This document shows positions 17,066 through 25,658 of a stretch of DNA of 64,000 nt, piece after piece. Origin of the DNA: an uncultured Collinsella sp. GTDB lineage: Bacteria > Actinomycetota > Coriobacteriia > Coriobacteriales > Coriobacteriaceae. The DNA is taken from contig UQKV01000002.1 of assembly GCA_900541665.1 (NCBI GenBank), forward strand, positions 1 through 64,000, in the 5' to 3' direction. Under the pieces are notes generated by a model. The model was not told where the DNA came from, did no database searches, and was given only the letters and a program-made list of their open reading frames with translations. Within the stretch, counting starts at the first letter, position 1, and each line of letters opens with the position of its first letter. Both the position numbers and the translations under genes were made by a program.

Positions 17066-18146
17066 CGAATTCGCCAGCCTTATAGAGCTTTTCGAGGTTG
17101 TGCCCCTCCCTTAGTTCCCTATCTGTTGCATTGGCTGCGGAAATTATATTGTGATCCGAAAGAATGAATAGACAGTCTGGCCTAAGGATTTTATTGCTGA
17201 ACAAATCTGTATTATGCGATGCGCAAAGCACTTGGCGTCCGGTCTGGGACTTAAAATAGTCAACGACCTTCTCGGCGAGATCGTGATGATAGAACGCATC
17301 AAACTCATCGACAAATAGCAAGGACGGCACACTTGAAGCATGGAAATAATTAAAGAGTCGCAGCAGCGCAACAGTGCCGCTTGAACAGTTTTCTGCAAAC
17401 GGAATAAGTCGACTTTTTTCAAAGTACAAAGCGAAATCACCCGATGGCGTTTCACGCGCAGTAAGGCGTTCTCGAATTCCAAAGTGATTCAAAAAAGCCT
17501 GAAGCTCAGAAACCAAGTCATTCGCAATAACGTTTTCGGCGATGGTAGAGACAAGGTTACGGTCGTTCATATGTGCGTCGCCAATGGCATCCATCGACCG
17601 CGCAAACGTATAAAGCTTAAAAAGAGGCATTGCCCTCTCAAAAGGAATGTTATTGCACACATACGTCAAAACAGAAATCCCGGGAGATTTGAACTCCCAG
17701 TTTAATCGATCGGCACCAATAGAAGCCAAATCGCCATCGAGCACTTTACCTGCACGGTGGTCGTAATCAAATACAATCTTGCCGTTAACAGCCACTGTCT
17801 CACGAAGATAGTCTGTTATCCCAGTCTTTTCGTAACGATAAGCAACTTCGTCATTCCCAAAGCGAAACGTGTAGGCAAAGCACGCCGACGTGACCCCATC
17901 AACTGCGCTGAGGTAATTAGTTTTATTGGAATAGAAGGTCCGACGCCCCACATTTGCTGAAATATCGAGAAGAGCATTGGAGAAATTTGTTTTACCGACA
18001 GCGTTTTTACCGTAGATAAGACCACAAGAAACGGTGCCCTCCTCGATGGCTGACGTATTGAATCTGTAGTCCCTAACATCGGTCAAATTAAAGGTAAATC
18101 TATGGGAGAAGTTTCGGAATCCCTCGACCTCAAAACGCGTTAGCAT
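17058..18146 (-). CDS. AAA/ABC-type ATPase of a two-gene defence-like module
   Basis: A 362-residue SMC/RecF-like ATPase. It has Walker A GKNAVGKT (46-53), an ABC-like signature CSSGTVALLRLF, Walker B LLFVDEFDAF and the downstream SHNTDL histidine switch. Proteins of this AAA_15/AAA_21 group sense or gate a partner effector in AbiL, RloAB and related systems. I choose ATG 18146 because GGAGG lies six bases upstream; an ATG at 18158 has no ribosome site. The promoter and ribosome site lie in a perfect 24-bp palindrome. The 3' end overlaps the TOPRIM-like gene. Confidence 0.75.
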   Translation of the reverse strand: MLTRFEVEGFRNFSHRFTFNLTDVRDYRFNTSAIEEGTVSCGLIYGKNAVGKTNFSNALLDISANVGRRTFYSNKTNYLSAVDGVTSACFAYTFRFGNDEVAYRYEKTGITDYLRETVAVNGKIVFDYDHRAGKVLDGDLASIGADRLNWEFKSPGISVLTYVCNNIPFERAMPLFKLYTFARSMDAIGDAHMNDRNLVSTIAENVIANDLVSELQAFLNHFGIRERLTARETPSGDFALYFEKSRLIPFAENCSSGTVALLRLFNYFHASSVPSLLFVDEFDAFYHHDLAEKVVDYFKSQTGRQVLCASHNTDLFSNKILRPDCLFILSDHNIISAANATDRELREGHNLEKLYKAGEFDV

Positions 18147-18151
18147 CGAAA

Positions 18152-18202
18152 CCTCCATGTTATACTTGCCGTAAAGTTTTTACGGCAAGTATAACATGGA
18201 GG
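18152..18202 (-). promoter_or_regulatory. Palindromic promoter/operator of ATPase module
   Basis: Perfect 24-bp arms (18152-18175 and 18179-18202) are separated by 3 nt. On the minus strand they contain TTGCCG (18188-18183), an 18-bp spacer and TATAAC (18164-18159), then the GGAGG ribosome site. Because of the symmetry the same promoter also points outward on the plus strand. Confidence 0.6.
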
Positions 18203-18653
18203 CGAGTTGGCAAACGCGTTATAGCCAAAGTTGGATTCCGAGAAATCCGTAATGAACTAAGGCTGAGCAGCCACGCGTCAGTAAAGTTACATGCGAGCAG
18301 AAAAACACACGCTATTTCGCCTTTTCTCAATTGAGATGTAAGTTTTGACAGGCCGAGTCTTACATGCAAACAAAAAAGAGGGCCGACGCATCAACCCTCT
18401 TCAGGTGTCGCCCGAAGGTTTCCACCGCAATTGACTTTATTCTAGTTGATATCCTTAGCTTGTCTGCGGGCGCGTCTTTCAGCGGAGACCCCAAAGTCGA
18501 GGCGCCATAAAAATAGGGGATGCCCTCCTTAGGGAAGGAACCCCCTTACAAAACTTTGGCCTTAACAAGCAGGCTTCTGTTTTTCATTGTGTGATTATGA
18601 TAGCTCAAGCAATAATCACGAACTGCCACAAATTCGCCGCCACAAATTCGCCG
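18203..18653. other. 450-bp non-coding gap between defence-like genes
   Basis: No convincing open frame on either strand. A G-rich/C-rich stretch (18516-18550) could fold as a hairpin followed by TATTTTTA on the minus strand, which may terminate the Abi_2 gene. The gap is large for this compact region and could hold a small RNA. Confidence 0.4.
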
Positions 18654-19625
18654 TTAATCAATAGGCGCGGGAAACCACGCATTGATTACCTTTGCAAGAA
18701 ATTCAAATCCCGTCGATACTTGAAGATTTCCACAATAGTAATCAACATGCTTGTTCATTCTCTCAACAAAAAGCGCCAAGCTATCTGCCCGATGCTCGGA
18801 AACGCCCCTTGAAGCCAGCTTCCTGTGCGCATACAGCGTCGTAACGATTTGTTGCATGCGGTCATTGGACATCTTTGCTCTGCGTTGGCCGGGACCAATG
18901 CTGGAAATCCCCGAAAGCTCCTGCATTACGTCATGCCTTGGCTCATAAATGGGCTTTCCGGCACTAAGATTATTCAAAATACAGTTATTGTGCGCACATG
19001 CATTTCTTAACGACTTGACCGCCTGAATAATATAAAACTCGTTAAGCATCTCGCGGTCATTAAACCGCCTGGCGCAAAACTTGTAAAAATAGAGAAACGA
19101 GCCAAAAGAAATTACTTCGACAAACGCCCACGCGGGGAAACCGAAATCATTGTATTTAGCAATCAACCCACCAGTGTAGGGGCTGTTCTTGCACCTACGA
19201 ATCTCATCCTTGAGCGAATTGCATGGCGTACCGTCAGGTTTCGTGCCATCGTAGGAGGAAATGAAATCCGAGACGACCGCATAACCGTCCTCTCCCTCCA
19301 TCTCGATTCGCTTCAAGAGCTTGACCTTTGCAAAATGCTCCACATCAAGCGTAAGTGGCAACATTTCATAACGAAGGAGCATATCGACAATCGACAAATC
19401 GACCAGCATCTTGAAATCTAGATTTGCATACTCTCCCATGCGGGCTCCTTCTTCAACTTTAGGAAACCCAAGTCGATAAGCGCGCAGACGAAAATAGTTG
19501 CTGTTCTTCTCCAGATAAGCCCTGGCGTCGTCTTCGCTCATCAGCGAGAAATGGACGCCCCTCGATTTGAGATGATCAATCTGCTCTGACGCCGTAAGCC
19601 ACGGCTTTCTATTGACGTCGGTCAT
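18654..19625 (-). CDS. Abi_2 (AbiD/AbiF-like) HEPN abortive-infection protein
   Basis: A 323-residue Abi_2 family protein. The N-terminal signature runs KPWLTASEQIDHLKSRGV and later NYFRLRAYRLGF. A HEPN ribonuclease motif RNACAH (R-x4-H, residues 207-212) follows. AbiF/AbiD proteins abort phage infection, and HEPN nucleases of this kind cleave RNA. ATG 19625 is chosen because GGAG precedes it; upstream ATGs lack a site. It is divergent from the plus-strand genes that follow and lies in a low-GC island with other defence-like genes. Confidence 0.85.
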   Translation of the reverse strand: MTDVNRKPWLTASEQIDHLKSRGVHFSLMSEDDARAYLEKNSNYFRLRAYRLGFPKVEEGARMGEYANLDFKMLVDLSIVDMLLRYEMLPLTLDVEHFAKVKLLKRIEMEGEDGYAVVSDFISSYDGTKPDGTPCNSLKDEIRRCKNSPYTGGLIAKYNDFGFPAWAFVEVISFGSFLYFYKFCARRFNDREMLNEFYIIQAVKSLRNACAHNNCILNNLSAGKPIYEPRHDVMQELSGISSIGPGQRRAKMSNDRMQQIVTTLYAHRKLASRGVSEHRADSLALFVERMNKHVDYYCGNLQVSTGFEFLAKVINAWFPAPID

Positions 19626-19700
19626 CAGATCTCCAATCTCATACATAGGCTCGAACCTTAATAGTAACGCGCTAAATCGACGAAGCAAAAGGAGGCAGAC

Positions 19701-19775
19701 GTGGGCACTTACAACAAAATTACAGCAAAACGAAAATGTGACCCAACCCCTCGCTTTGCCGTCGAGTCATTATGA
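19701..19775 (+). CDS. Tiny ORF (24 aa) with strong ribosome site
   Basis: GTG at 19701 is preceded by AAGGAGG at ideal spacing and opens a 24-codon frame ending in TGA. It may be a leader peptide, a gene remnant or a small protein. No similarity is recognised. Confidence 0.3.
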   Translation: MGTYNKITAKRKCDPTPRFAVESL

Positions 19776-19832
19776 TAATTAACAACGTACAACGATGAGG
19801 AGCCGAGCGGAACTCAAGTAGACGGGAACAAC

Positions 19833-20522
19833 GTGCAATCAATCGAACCTCTAAAGACCACGGACGGTCTGGGCGAAGGCAAAGGCGGCATTTGGAAGAA
19901 GTGGCCTTGGAAAGACCTAGATCACTATGAATTAATGTCTGATCTTATTCTTAAGGCTAACTACAGCATTCAAGACTTCAATGCTGCCATCAAAGACGGA
20001 TTTTCTCCCAACATTAAGGACACCGTATTTCTAGTAGCACTCGCCACCTGGATTAAAGATGCATACTGGCAGATTAATTACGCCTGCTTGAAAGAAGTAA
20101 TTAGAACCAAATTCGAGTTCTCAAGACAGAATGGACTCACAGAGGCTCGTAATTATCTTGAGGCGGTTCGCTCAATCGTAATTGCACACCCCTTAAATTC
20201 GACGAGGCATGAAGAATACGGCTTTGGTCCAGAAGGACGAATTTGTATTGATATGCGACGGAAAAGCCTTCTCGACTCATATCCGGGCAGAGTGATCTAT
20301 CGCATCACACCAAAAGGATTCAAAGAAACCGACAGTGTCGAGGACAACGAAATTGCACTAATGACCTGCCGCCGAAATAAAACAGAAAATGGCAAGCTAC
20401 ATTTTGAAAGATGTTGCCTGGATATGTGCGATATCCGCAACTCAGCCCAAGTCTACATTGACGCCTTATACGAACTCGATCGGTATCTCGGCCGACTAAA
20501 AAAGAGAAACTTCGAAAAATGA
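19833..20522 (+). CDS. Hypothetical protein, 229 aa
   Basis: A 229-residue soluble protein, rich in Lys, Asn and Ile compared with its chromosomal neighbours and starting with GTG at 19833 behind a weak ribosome site. No family is recognised. RSIVIAH near residue 113 has Arg and His spaced like a loose HEPN motif (R-x5-H), but this alone is weak evidence. It converges with the interrupted gene at 20535-21473 and sits between an Abi_2 gene and that gene, so a defence-related role is possible but unproven. Confidence 0.6.
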   Translation: MQSIEPLKTTDGLGEGKGGIWKKWPWKDLDHYELMSDLILKANYSIQDFNAAIKDGFSPNIKDTVFLVALATWIKDAYWQINYACLKEVIRTKFEFSRQNGLTEARNYLEAVRSIVIAHPLNSTRHEEYGFGPEGRICIDMRRKSLLDSYPGRVIYRITPKGFKETDSVEDNEIALMTCRRNKTENGKLHFERCCLDMCDIRNSAQVYIDALYELDRYLGRLKKRNFEK

Positions 20523-20534
20523 GTGTGATCTTCT

Positions 20535-21473
20535 CTACCGAATTGATCTACGCTCAGCCGTAACTGCATTTTGAACATCTTTTAGATGCTTCTGCGCCTT
20601 TCGGCGTATATCTTTTAATTCCTTAACTGGATCAACGTCAACCTCATTAAAAACATGGGTTATATCACCGTCACGATATGCAACAAAGGAAAAGCCGCCT
20701 AACTTGCCGACAGCTTTGCCGTGCTGCGATAGCAATTTCTTCATATCTCTGCGAGCGGCACGTATTCTAGGCTCAGCACAATCCAGAAAATGGCAGAATA
20801 ATTCAAGTACAAGCTCCTGGTACTTCATGTTTGTATACCTGAAGCAAAGGTACGGGCAGCCGGACGAATCACGTTCTTTCATTATCGAAATTGACTTGTT
20901 TAAAAAAGCGCGCAGCTTTGGCGAGGTATTGTAGTCGCGCATATCAGCAATTTGGTCAAGATCAAATCGGACCCTAATCAAACCGTTTTCCCTAACAAGC
21001 GAAACAACGGTTTGACCATGCTGAACGGGATTTCGTATCTCATACATAAAAACATAGAGGCCACCTCGGTCATACCAAGTAGAAGGCAACTTCCAATAGT
21101 TTTTATATAGTTCTTTTACAGAACCTCGGTCATAATCCCACATGACCGCTTGCATTCTATCGACAAGACCACGGGCTGCGGATACATAATTACCAAAGGC
21201 GGCGTTAACAACAGTCCTTTCGCCAAAACCACCGCTGGTAAAACCGTCGGGCAAGAAGTCAAACCGATCGCACGGAACCAGGCGCCGCAGTTCACCGTAG
21301 TTCCATCAAAACTGTTCATACAGTTGGTTAACCTCCCAAAGTGACCGCACAACACCGTCATACTCTTTCACTTTGGTTGCAGAATCGCCCTCGAGATATT
21401 CAATCTTTGAAAGCGCTTCCTGAGCTTCGTCGCTCACCGATTGAAGCGGCAAAACATGAAATAAATCTGCCAA
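20535..21473 (-). pseudogene. HEPN-like protein interrupted by one in-frame TGA
   Basis: The minus-strand frame is open for 312 codons from TTG 21473 (GGGGGG six bases upstream) to the stop at 20535, except for a single TGA at codon 56 (21308-21306), between Phe and Trp codons. Without it the product would be one continuous protein. RNPVQH (codons 147-152) has the R-x4-H spacing of HEPN nucleases. Translation might restart at TTG 21254, giving a 239-residue protein. The gene is probably inactivated by a point mutation; I do not recognise a closer family. Confidence 0.55.
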
Positions 21474-21496
21474 AGTAATCCCCCCTTGAATCCCGG

Positions 21497-21727
21497 ATGT
21501 ATGAATCGGCCCGAAGCAACACCGCCCATGAAAGGACGTCTAGCGTCAAAAACGGCAACATCGCATGTCCACTCAAGTTCGAACCCAGAGAGGCATACAT
21601 CGACGACCTAATAAACGGGCATTTCTACATCTATGCTGCCAACTACTACCATGGTCTGCCTGGCGAACAGGGCAATCCGTTCGAGGCCTCCATGGCTCCT
21701 AGGGTGTGCCCCATCAGGATCCCCTGA
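21497..21727 (+). pseudogene. N-terminal gene fragment, 76 aa
   Basis: An open frame with a plausible protein-like middle (AYIDDLINGHFYIYAANYYH, then GNPFEA). The pattern resembles the N-termini of proteins that begin with a Tyr/Asp-rich beta region and a Gly-Asp-Glu turn, but the frame stops early and no ribosome site is seen. I take it as debris. Confidence 0.25.
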
Positions 21728-22020
21728 TACACTGGCCCGCCAACTAAATGCACGTAAAACCTCAACCGAATTGTAAGCTCAAGAAGAAACCCCGTGCGCT
21801 AAAGCAACAGTTACCTTTGTGCGATCACCCTGGAGCAGATGCAGCAATGACCTCGCTAGCGACAACAGCCAGTTATAATTTCACAATACCTGGCCTATTT
21901 AAATCGCGCTGTGCCCCCTATCGTAAAGCTAATAGTTCATGGCCATGCCTGTTGGGACGATAGCCGCAAAACGAGTACAACTCCGATTCGCACTCAATTC
22001 CTGGACAGACAAGCTCATCT
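21728..22020. other. Gene-free stretch in accessory island
   Basis: About 290 bp with only short shadow frames. I see no repeat, RNA gene or promoter worth naming. Confidence 0.4.
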
Positions 22021-22956
22021 TCAAAAAAACAGATGATTAAGACAAACAGGGTTCTTGGAATGTTCAAGACACAGGTAACGCCCAGCTTTACTGGAATAAT
22101 GCCAGCGCCCAAAATCGGCAATCATTGATTTAAGCGCGTTGACGGAGCGCTTTCCAAAATATACCCCTCGAATTTCCAAATTTCCATGTGCGGCATCCGG
22201 AGTCATTCTTAAATTAAGCCCTCTGCCACCGCCCACAGGACTATAAGCAACACAGGGTTCGTATGAATAAAACTCGTCAACAATTGCATTGCTCAATTGA
22301 TAGGTAGTCTCACCGAGAACTTCAAAGGGGCGAGAAAACTCTTGATGCAAATAATCATGCAGCAGGCAGTATTGTCCGAATGCAGCCGAGCTTTGCCCAA
22401 ACAGCCTACGCACTTTGGAAGGAATATAAATACCAATACCAATAGCTTTAATAGGTCTAGCGACCTCATACGCAATCAAAGCAAATTGGTCACCAACGTT
22501 CACCCTGGCTTCGTCAAGCGTAGTGACTGGGTCACCGCAATTGACATATAAATAGCTCTCACCGGGTTTGTTAAATCGCCCAAAATTGGTCACGCAATTA
22601 TTCGGTGGCTCCCACAGTTGACCCTGGTCAATAAACTGAGCTCCATAATCGAGAGAAGAAGAGACACTTCGCGCGCGAAAAACAGTCGCCCCCTTAGGTA
22701 GACTAACGTATTCAGGAAACTGTAAGTACATGCCATCAACACGAAGCTGATTATGCAATATTTCTTGAGCATTTTCATGGCGGACATCAGCCCAAAGAGA
22801 ACTTAGAGCTGGCAGCCTACATTCAAATTCCGCCTTTTCCAATGCAGCAATAAAACCATCCAAGTCACCTTGAATGCAATTAAACATCCTCGCAATAACT
22901 GAGCTATCAAGGGGCTGACCAAACTCTCCAGCAGAAATAAACATAGAGCGATGCAA
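22021..22956 (-). CDS. RES-domain protein (NAD-degrading toxin family)
   Basis: A 311-residue protein with a RES domain in its middle: FRAR (93-96), GRFN (126-129), then LYVN and the conserved Glu149. RES domains bind NAD and in toxin-antitoxin systems degrade it by phosphorolysis. The usual Xre/DUF2384 antitoxin is absent; the first 80 residues are a helical extension. The start is uncertain: TTG 22956 lies ten bases after GGAGGA, while ATG 22983 and ATG 22944 lack a site. A 10-bp inverted repeat (23012-23053) in its upstream region may be an operator. Confidence 0.65.
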   Translation of the reverse strand: MHRSMFISAGEFGQPLDSSVIARMFNCIQGDLDGFIAALEKAEFECRLPALSSLWADVRHENAQEILHNQLRVDGMYLQFPEYVSLPKGATVFRARSVSSSLDYGAQFIDQGQLWEPPNNCVTNFGRFNKPGESYLYVNCGDPVTTLDEARVNVGDQFALIAYEVARPIKAIGIGIYIPSKVRRLFGQSSAAFGQYCLLHDYLHQEFSRPFEVLGETTYQLSNAIVDEFYSYEPCVAYSPVGGGRGLNLRMTPDAAHGNLEIRGVYFGKRSVNALKSMIADFGRWHYSSKAGRYLCLEHSKNPVCLNHLFF

Positions 22957-23104
22957 GATGAAACTTCCTCCAAACAAAACCAAACAATCACGCGCGCCAA
23001 GGTCAAATTTACTCGGTTATTACAAAATAATTTTACCCTGCAGAATAACCGAGGATAACCTGTGGCCAACACCACCATCCAGCCCATAACCCACCTCCAG
23101 CCCC

Positions 23105-23590
23105 CATCTGCCCAAGGAGCTGGCCGCCGCCGAGCCCGATATCGCCGCCAAGACGATCTACTGCGGCCCCATCGACGCGTTCTACGACTTCAAGCTTGGC
23201 ACGCTGGAGTACCGCAGCCTGCGCTTCGAGACCGAGGCCCTCGACGAGGCCGACCACCAGGGCGTGGCCGTGGTCAACTACACCGAGCGCGAGGTCCCCT
23301 ACACGCGCATCATCGAGCACAAGCACTTCGATCTCGGCACGCAGGAGAAGACCGTCATCACGCGCGAGTACCCGGCCGACTGGAAGCCCGGCGACGAGCC
23401 CTACTACCCCATCAACGACGCCAGGAACGAGACCCTGTACAGGCAGTACGAGGAGCTGGCGGCTCAGGAGGGCGACGTGGTCTTTGCCGGACGCCTGGGC
23501 GGCTACAAGTACTACGACATGGACAAGGCCATCGCCGCCGCCTTCGAGCTCGTCCGCAACGAGCTGGGCGTGGAACCGACGGAGGCGTAG
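23105..23590 (+). pseudogene. glf: UDP-galactopyranose mutase, 3' remnant
   Basis: The plus-strand frame encodes the last 161 residues of Glf: CGPIDAFYDFKLGTLEYRSL, ARNETLYRQYEEL and GRLGGYKYYDMDK are diagnostic. Intact Glf is about 370-400 residues, so the FAD-binding N-terminal half is missing. The sequence just upstream is not in frame. High GC contrasts with the low-GC genes to its left. Glf normally supplies UDP-galactofuranose for surface glycans, so this is a relic of an older capsule locus next to the present one. Confidence 0.85.
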
Positions 23591-23645
23591 TAACCATCCT
23601 GAATAACTGCTGATTGCCAACAATACGGCACAGCATTTGATTTGA

Positions 23646-23680
23646 GGGGTGCGGAACAAAATCCGTGCCCCAATTTTATT
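23646..23680 (+). terminator. Terminator after glf remnant
   Basis: A 10-bp stem (two G-U pairs in RNA) at 23646-23655 with 23662-23671, followed by AATTTTATT. Confidence 0.7.
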
Positions 23681-23798
23681 AACAGGACCCCCTATCCGCA
23701 GTCTTGTTCCCGTAAAATAAACCCCAACAAAATATGTGCGGAGTGCTGGCCTGGAGCTGCCTTCGGACCCTATTGGCTGCTCACCGAGAGGCTCCGCT

Positions 23799-25658
23799 AT
23801 GAAACGACCCCTTTACTACCTGCTCTGCGCGATCGCGTGCACGTCCATGGTCAGCGCGACGATGCCCACGGCAGCCATTGCAGAAGCCATGCAGCCTCGG
23901 GCAATCGCCGAGCAGCAGGCGCCAGCCGACGCAACGAGCAGCGACACAGACAAGGCCGAAGACGGCACCAACACGAATGCGGCAACAGATACCGTAGAGG
24001 ACAGCGCCGCAACATCCACCGGCACCAGCGCAGCCAACACGGAAAGCGCTGACGCCACCACCGCTGCAACAGACACCCCCACCCCATCCCTCCGCGCCCA
24101 GACCACCCCCACGCCCGAGGCAATCTCCGCCGCGTCACAAACCGACTACGCCCATTCCGCCACGGCAACCCAAAACGGCGTCACCTTCACCGTCTCATGG
24201 AACGACGCCCCCGCGGGCACCGCGACGACCTTCCACGTAACCCAAGCCAACGGCTCGTCCCAGGCCAAGGCGCGCATGGACGTGCCCACCTATTGGGACG
24301 GCGGCAGCCAGGAAAGCGTCTGCGACCCGTCGCGCACGGCATGGGCCAGCTACTACAGCCTGGGCACCGCGGGCCACGACTTTACCTTTGACTTCACGGC
24401 ATCGGGCACGTACCGCATCCACTTCTACTTTATGGACAACGACAGAAACGACCCACAAAACGACAAGGGAATCTACTACCTGCGCGCCACGGCGGAGGTG
24501 ACCGTAAACGACGCCGCCCGTCCAAGCGTCACACAGATCGTAAACAACGCCGTAGACCTGTGCAGGCAAGAGACGAACGGCTCGGAATACGACATGGCGC
24601 TGTGGCTCCACGACTGGACGCTCGACCAGCTGGAGTACGACCACAGCCTCAACTGGTGCTCGGCCGAAAGCGGCCTCACGCGCCACCAGGGCACCTGCGA
24701 GAGCTACCAGCGCATCTACTCCAAGCTCCTTGACGCCGCGGGCATTGCCAACGGCCGCATCACCGGAAACGGCCACACCTGGAACGCCGTAAAGATCGAC
24801 GGCAAATGGTGCCAGATGGACCTAACCTGGGACGATACCAGCGACAACTGGTACGGAGACCTGGACCAGCGCCATCTGTACTTTGGCCTGACCGACGAGC
24901 TCATGGCAATCGCCCACTCCGACCACACGGCAAACTACCAGAAGAACGACTACGCCTACCGCTCGACCGACCTGTCCAACAATTACTTTGTGCGAAACGG
25001 CAAGACCGATGAATGGGCCGAGAAGTATGCCGACCGCATTCAGCAGCACCTGGATGCCAGGGAAGAGAGCTTTTCCATCGATGCCGATAACCAGTCGTTC
25101 CCTCCGAGCGTCTCGGGGATTCAGAATGGGATTGTTGCGTATACGATGAATCAGAGGAAGTGGAAAGTTAAAGGCGCCAAGGTTGAGCTTACTGCGGCAT
25201 CAAACGTCACCAAGGAATCGAACAGCAAATGGAGCGCTAGGTACGACCTGGCAGCAAAATACCGAATCGCAACATTAGAGAAAGTTATAGACGACGGCTC
25301 CTACCGCCTCGCGGCCGCCCTCGACGCCCGGATGGCCGTGTCGGCCTCCGCATCGGGCTGCTCGCTGTCCTCGGGCGCGGGCGCCCTCTCCCTCGAGCGC
25401 GACGGGGCGACGGGCCTCTACAGGGTCTCCTCGGGCGGCCTGGTGCTGACCGAGTCGGGCAACCGGGCGGTGCTGGCCGAGGCGGACGGCTCCGCCTCGC
25501 AGCTGTGGCGCGTCTCGGCCCTGGGCGGAGGCCGCTACTCATTCACGTCCGCCTCCGGGCTGGCGCTGGACGACCGGGGGCAGCGGACCTCGGAGGGCAA
25601 CACGGTATGGCTCTACGAGCCCAACGGGGGGCCCGCCCAGGCGTGGGTCCTTACCTAG
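23799..25658 (+). CDS. Secreted transglutaminase-like protein with ricin-type C-terminus
   Basis: A 619-residue exported protein. A signal peptide (about 1-29) and a Ser/Thr/Ala/Asp-rich linker (about 40-115) lead to a transglutaminase-like core with a Cys300-His326-Asp341 triad (GTCESY, GHTWNAV, DLTWDD). From about residue 500 a ricin-B lectin-like module follows, with SQLWRV and QAWVLT as the QxW marks. The ATG at 23799 has GAGAGG upstream. Such proteins process or bind surface glycans and proteins. From about 25290 base composition rises sharply in GC and codon use changes, which suggests that the lectin module was acquired separately. Its stop overlaps that of the convergent FrhB-like gene. 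Confidence 0.8.
   Translation: MKRPLYYLLCAIACTSMVSATMPTAAIAEAMQPRAIAEQQAPADATSSDTDKAEDGTNTNAATDTVEDSAATSTGTSAANTESADATTAATDTPTPSLRAQTTPTPEAISAASQTDYAHSATATQNGVTFTVSWNDAPAGTATTFHVTQANGSSQAKARMDVPTYWDGGSQESVCDPSRTAWASYYSLGTAGHDFTFDFTASGTYRIHFYFMDNDRNDPQNDKGIYYLRATAEVTVNDAARPSVTQIVNNAVDLCRQETNGSEYDMALWLHDWTLDQLEYDHSLNWCSAESGLTRHQGTCESYQRIYSKLLDAAGIANGRITGNGHTWNAVKIDGKWCQMDLTWDDTSDNWYGDLDQRHLYFGLTDELMAIAHSDHTANYQKNDYAYRSTDLSNNYFVRNGKTDEWAEKYADRIQQHLDAREESFSIDADNQSFPPSVSGIQNGIVAYTMNQRKWKVKGAKVELTAASNVTKESNSKWSARYDLAAKYRIATLEKVIDDGSYRLAAALDARMAVSASASGCSLSSGAGALSLERDGATGLYRVSSGGLVLTESGNRAVLAEADGSASQLWRVSALGGGRYSFTSASGLALDDRGQRTSEGNTVWLYEPNGGPAQAWVLT

Noticed and set aside
18160..18369. 69-codon minus-strand frame over the palindrome
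   Set aside because: No ribosome site, and it runs through the promoter/palindrome of the ATPase gene.
21306..21308. In-frame TGA as a selenocysteine codon, given selC and selB in the window
   Set aside because: The protein is not a known selenoprotein family, no SECIS-like hairpin is evident just downstream, and the gene lies in a degraded accessory island. A nonsense mutation is simpler.
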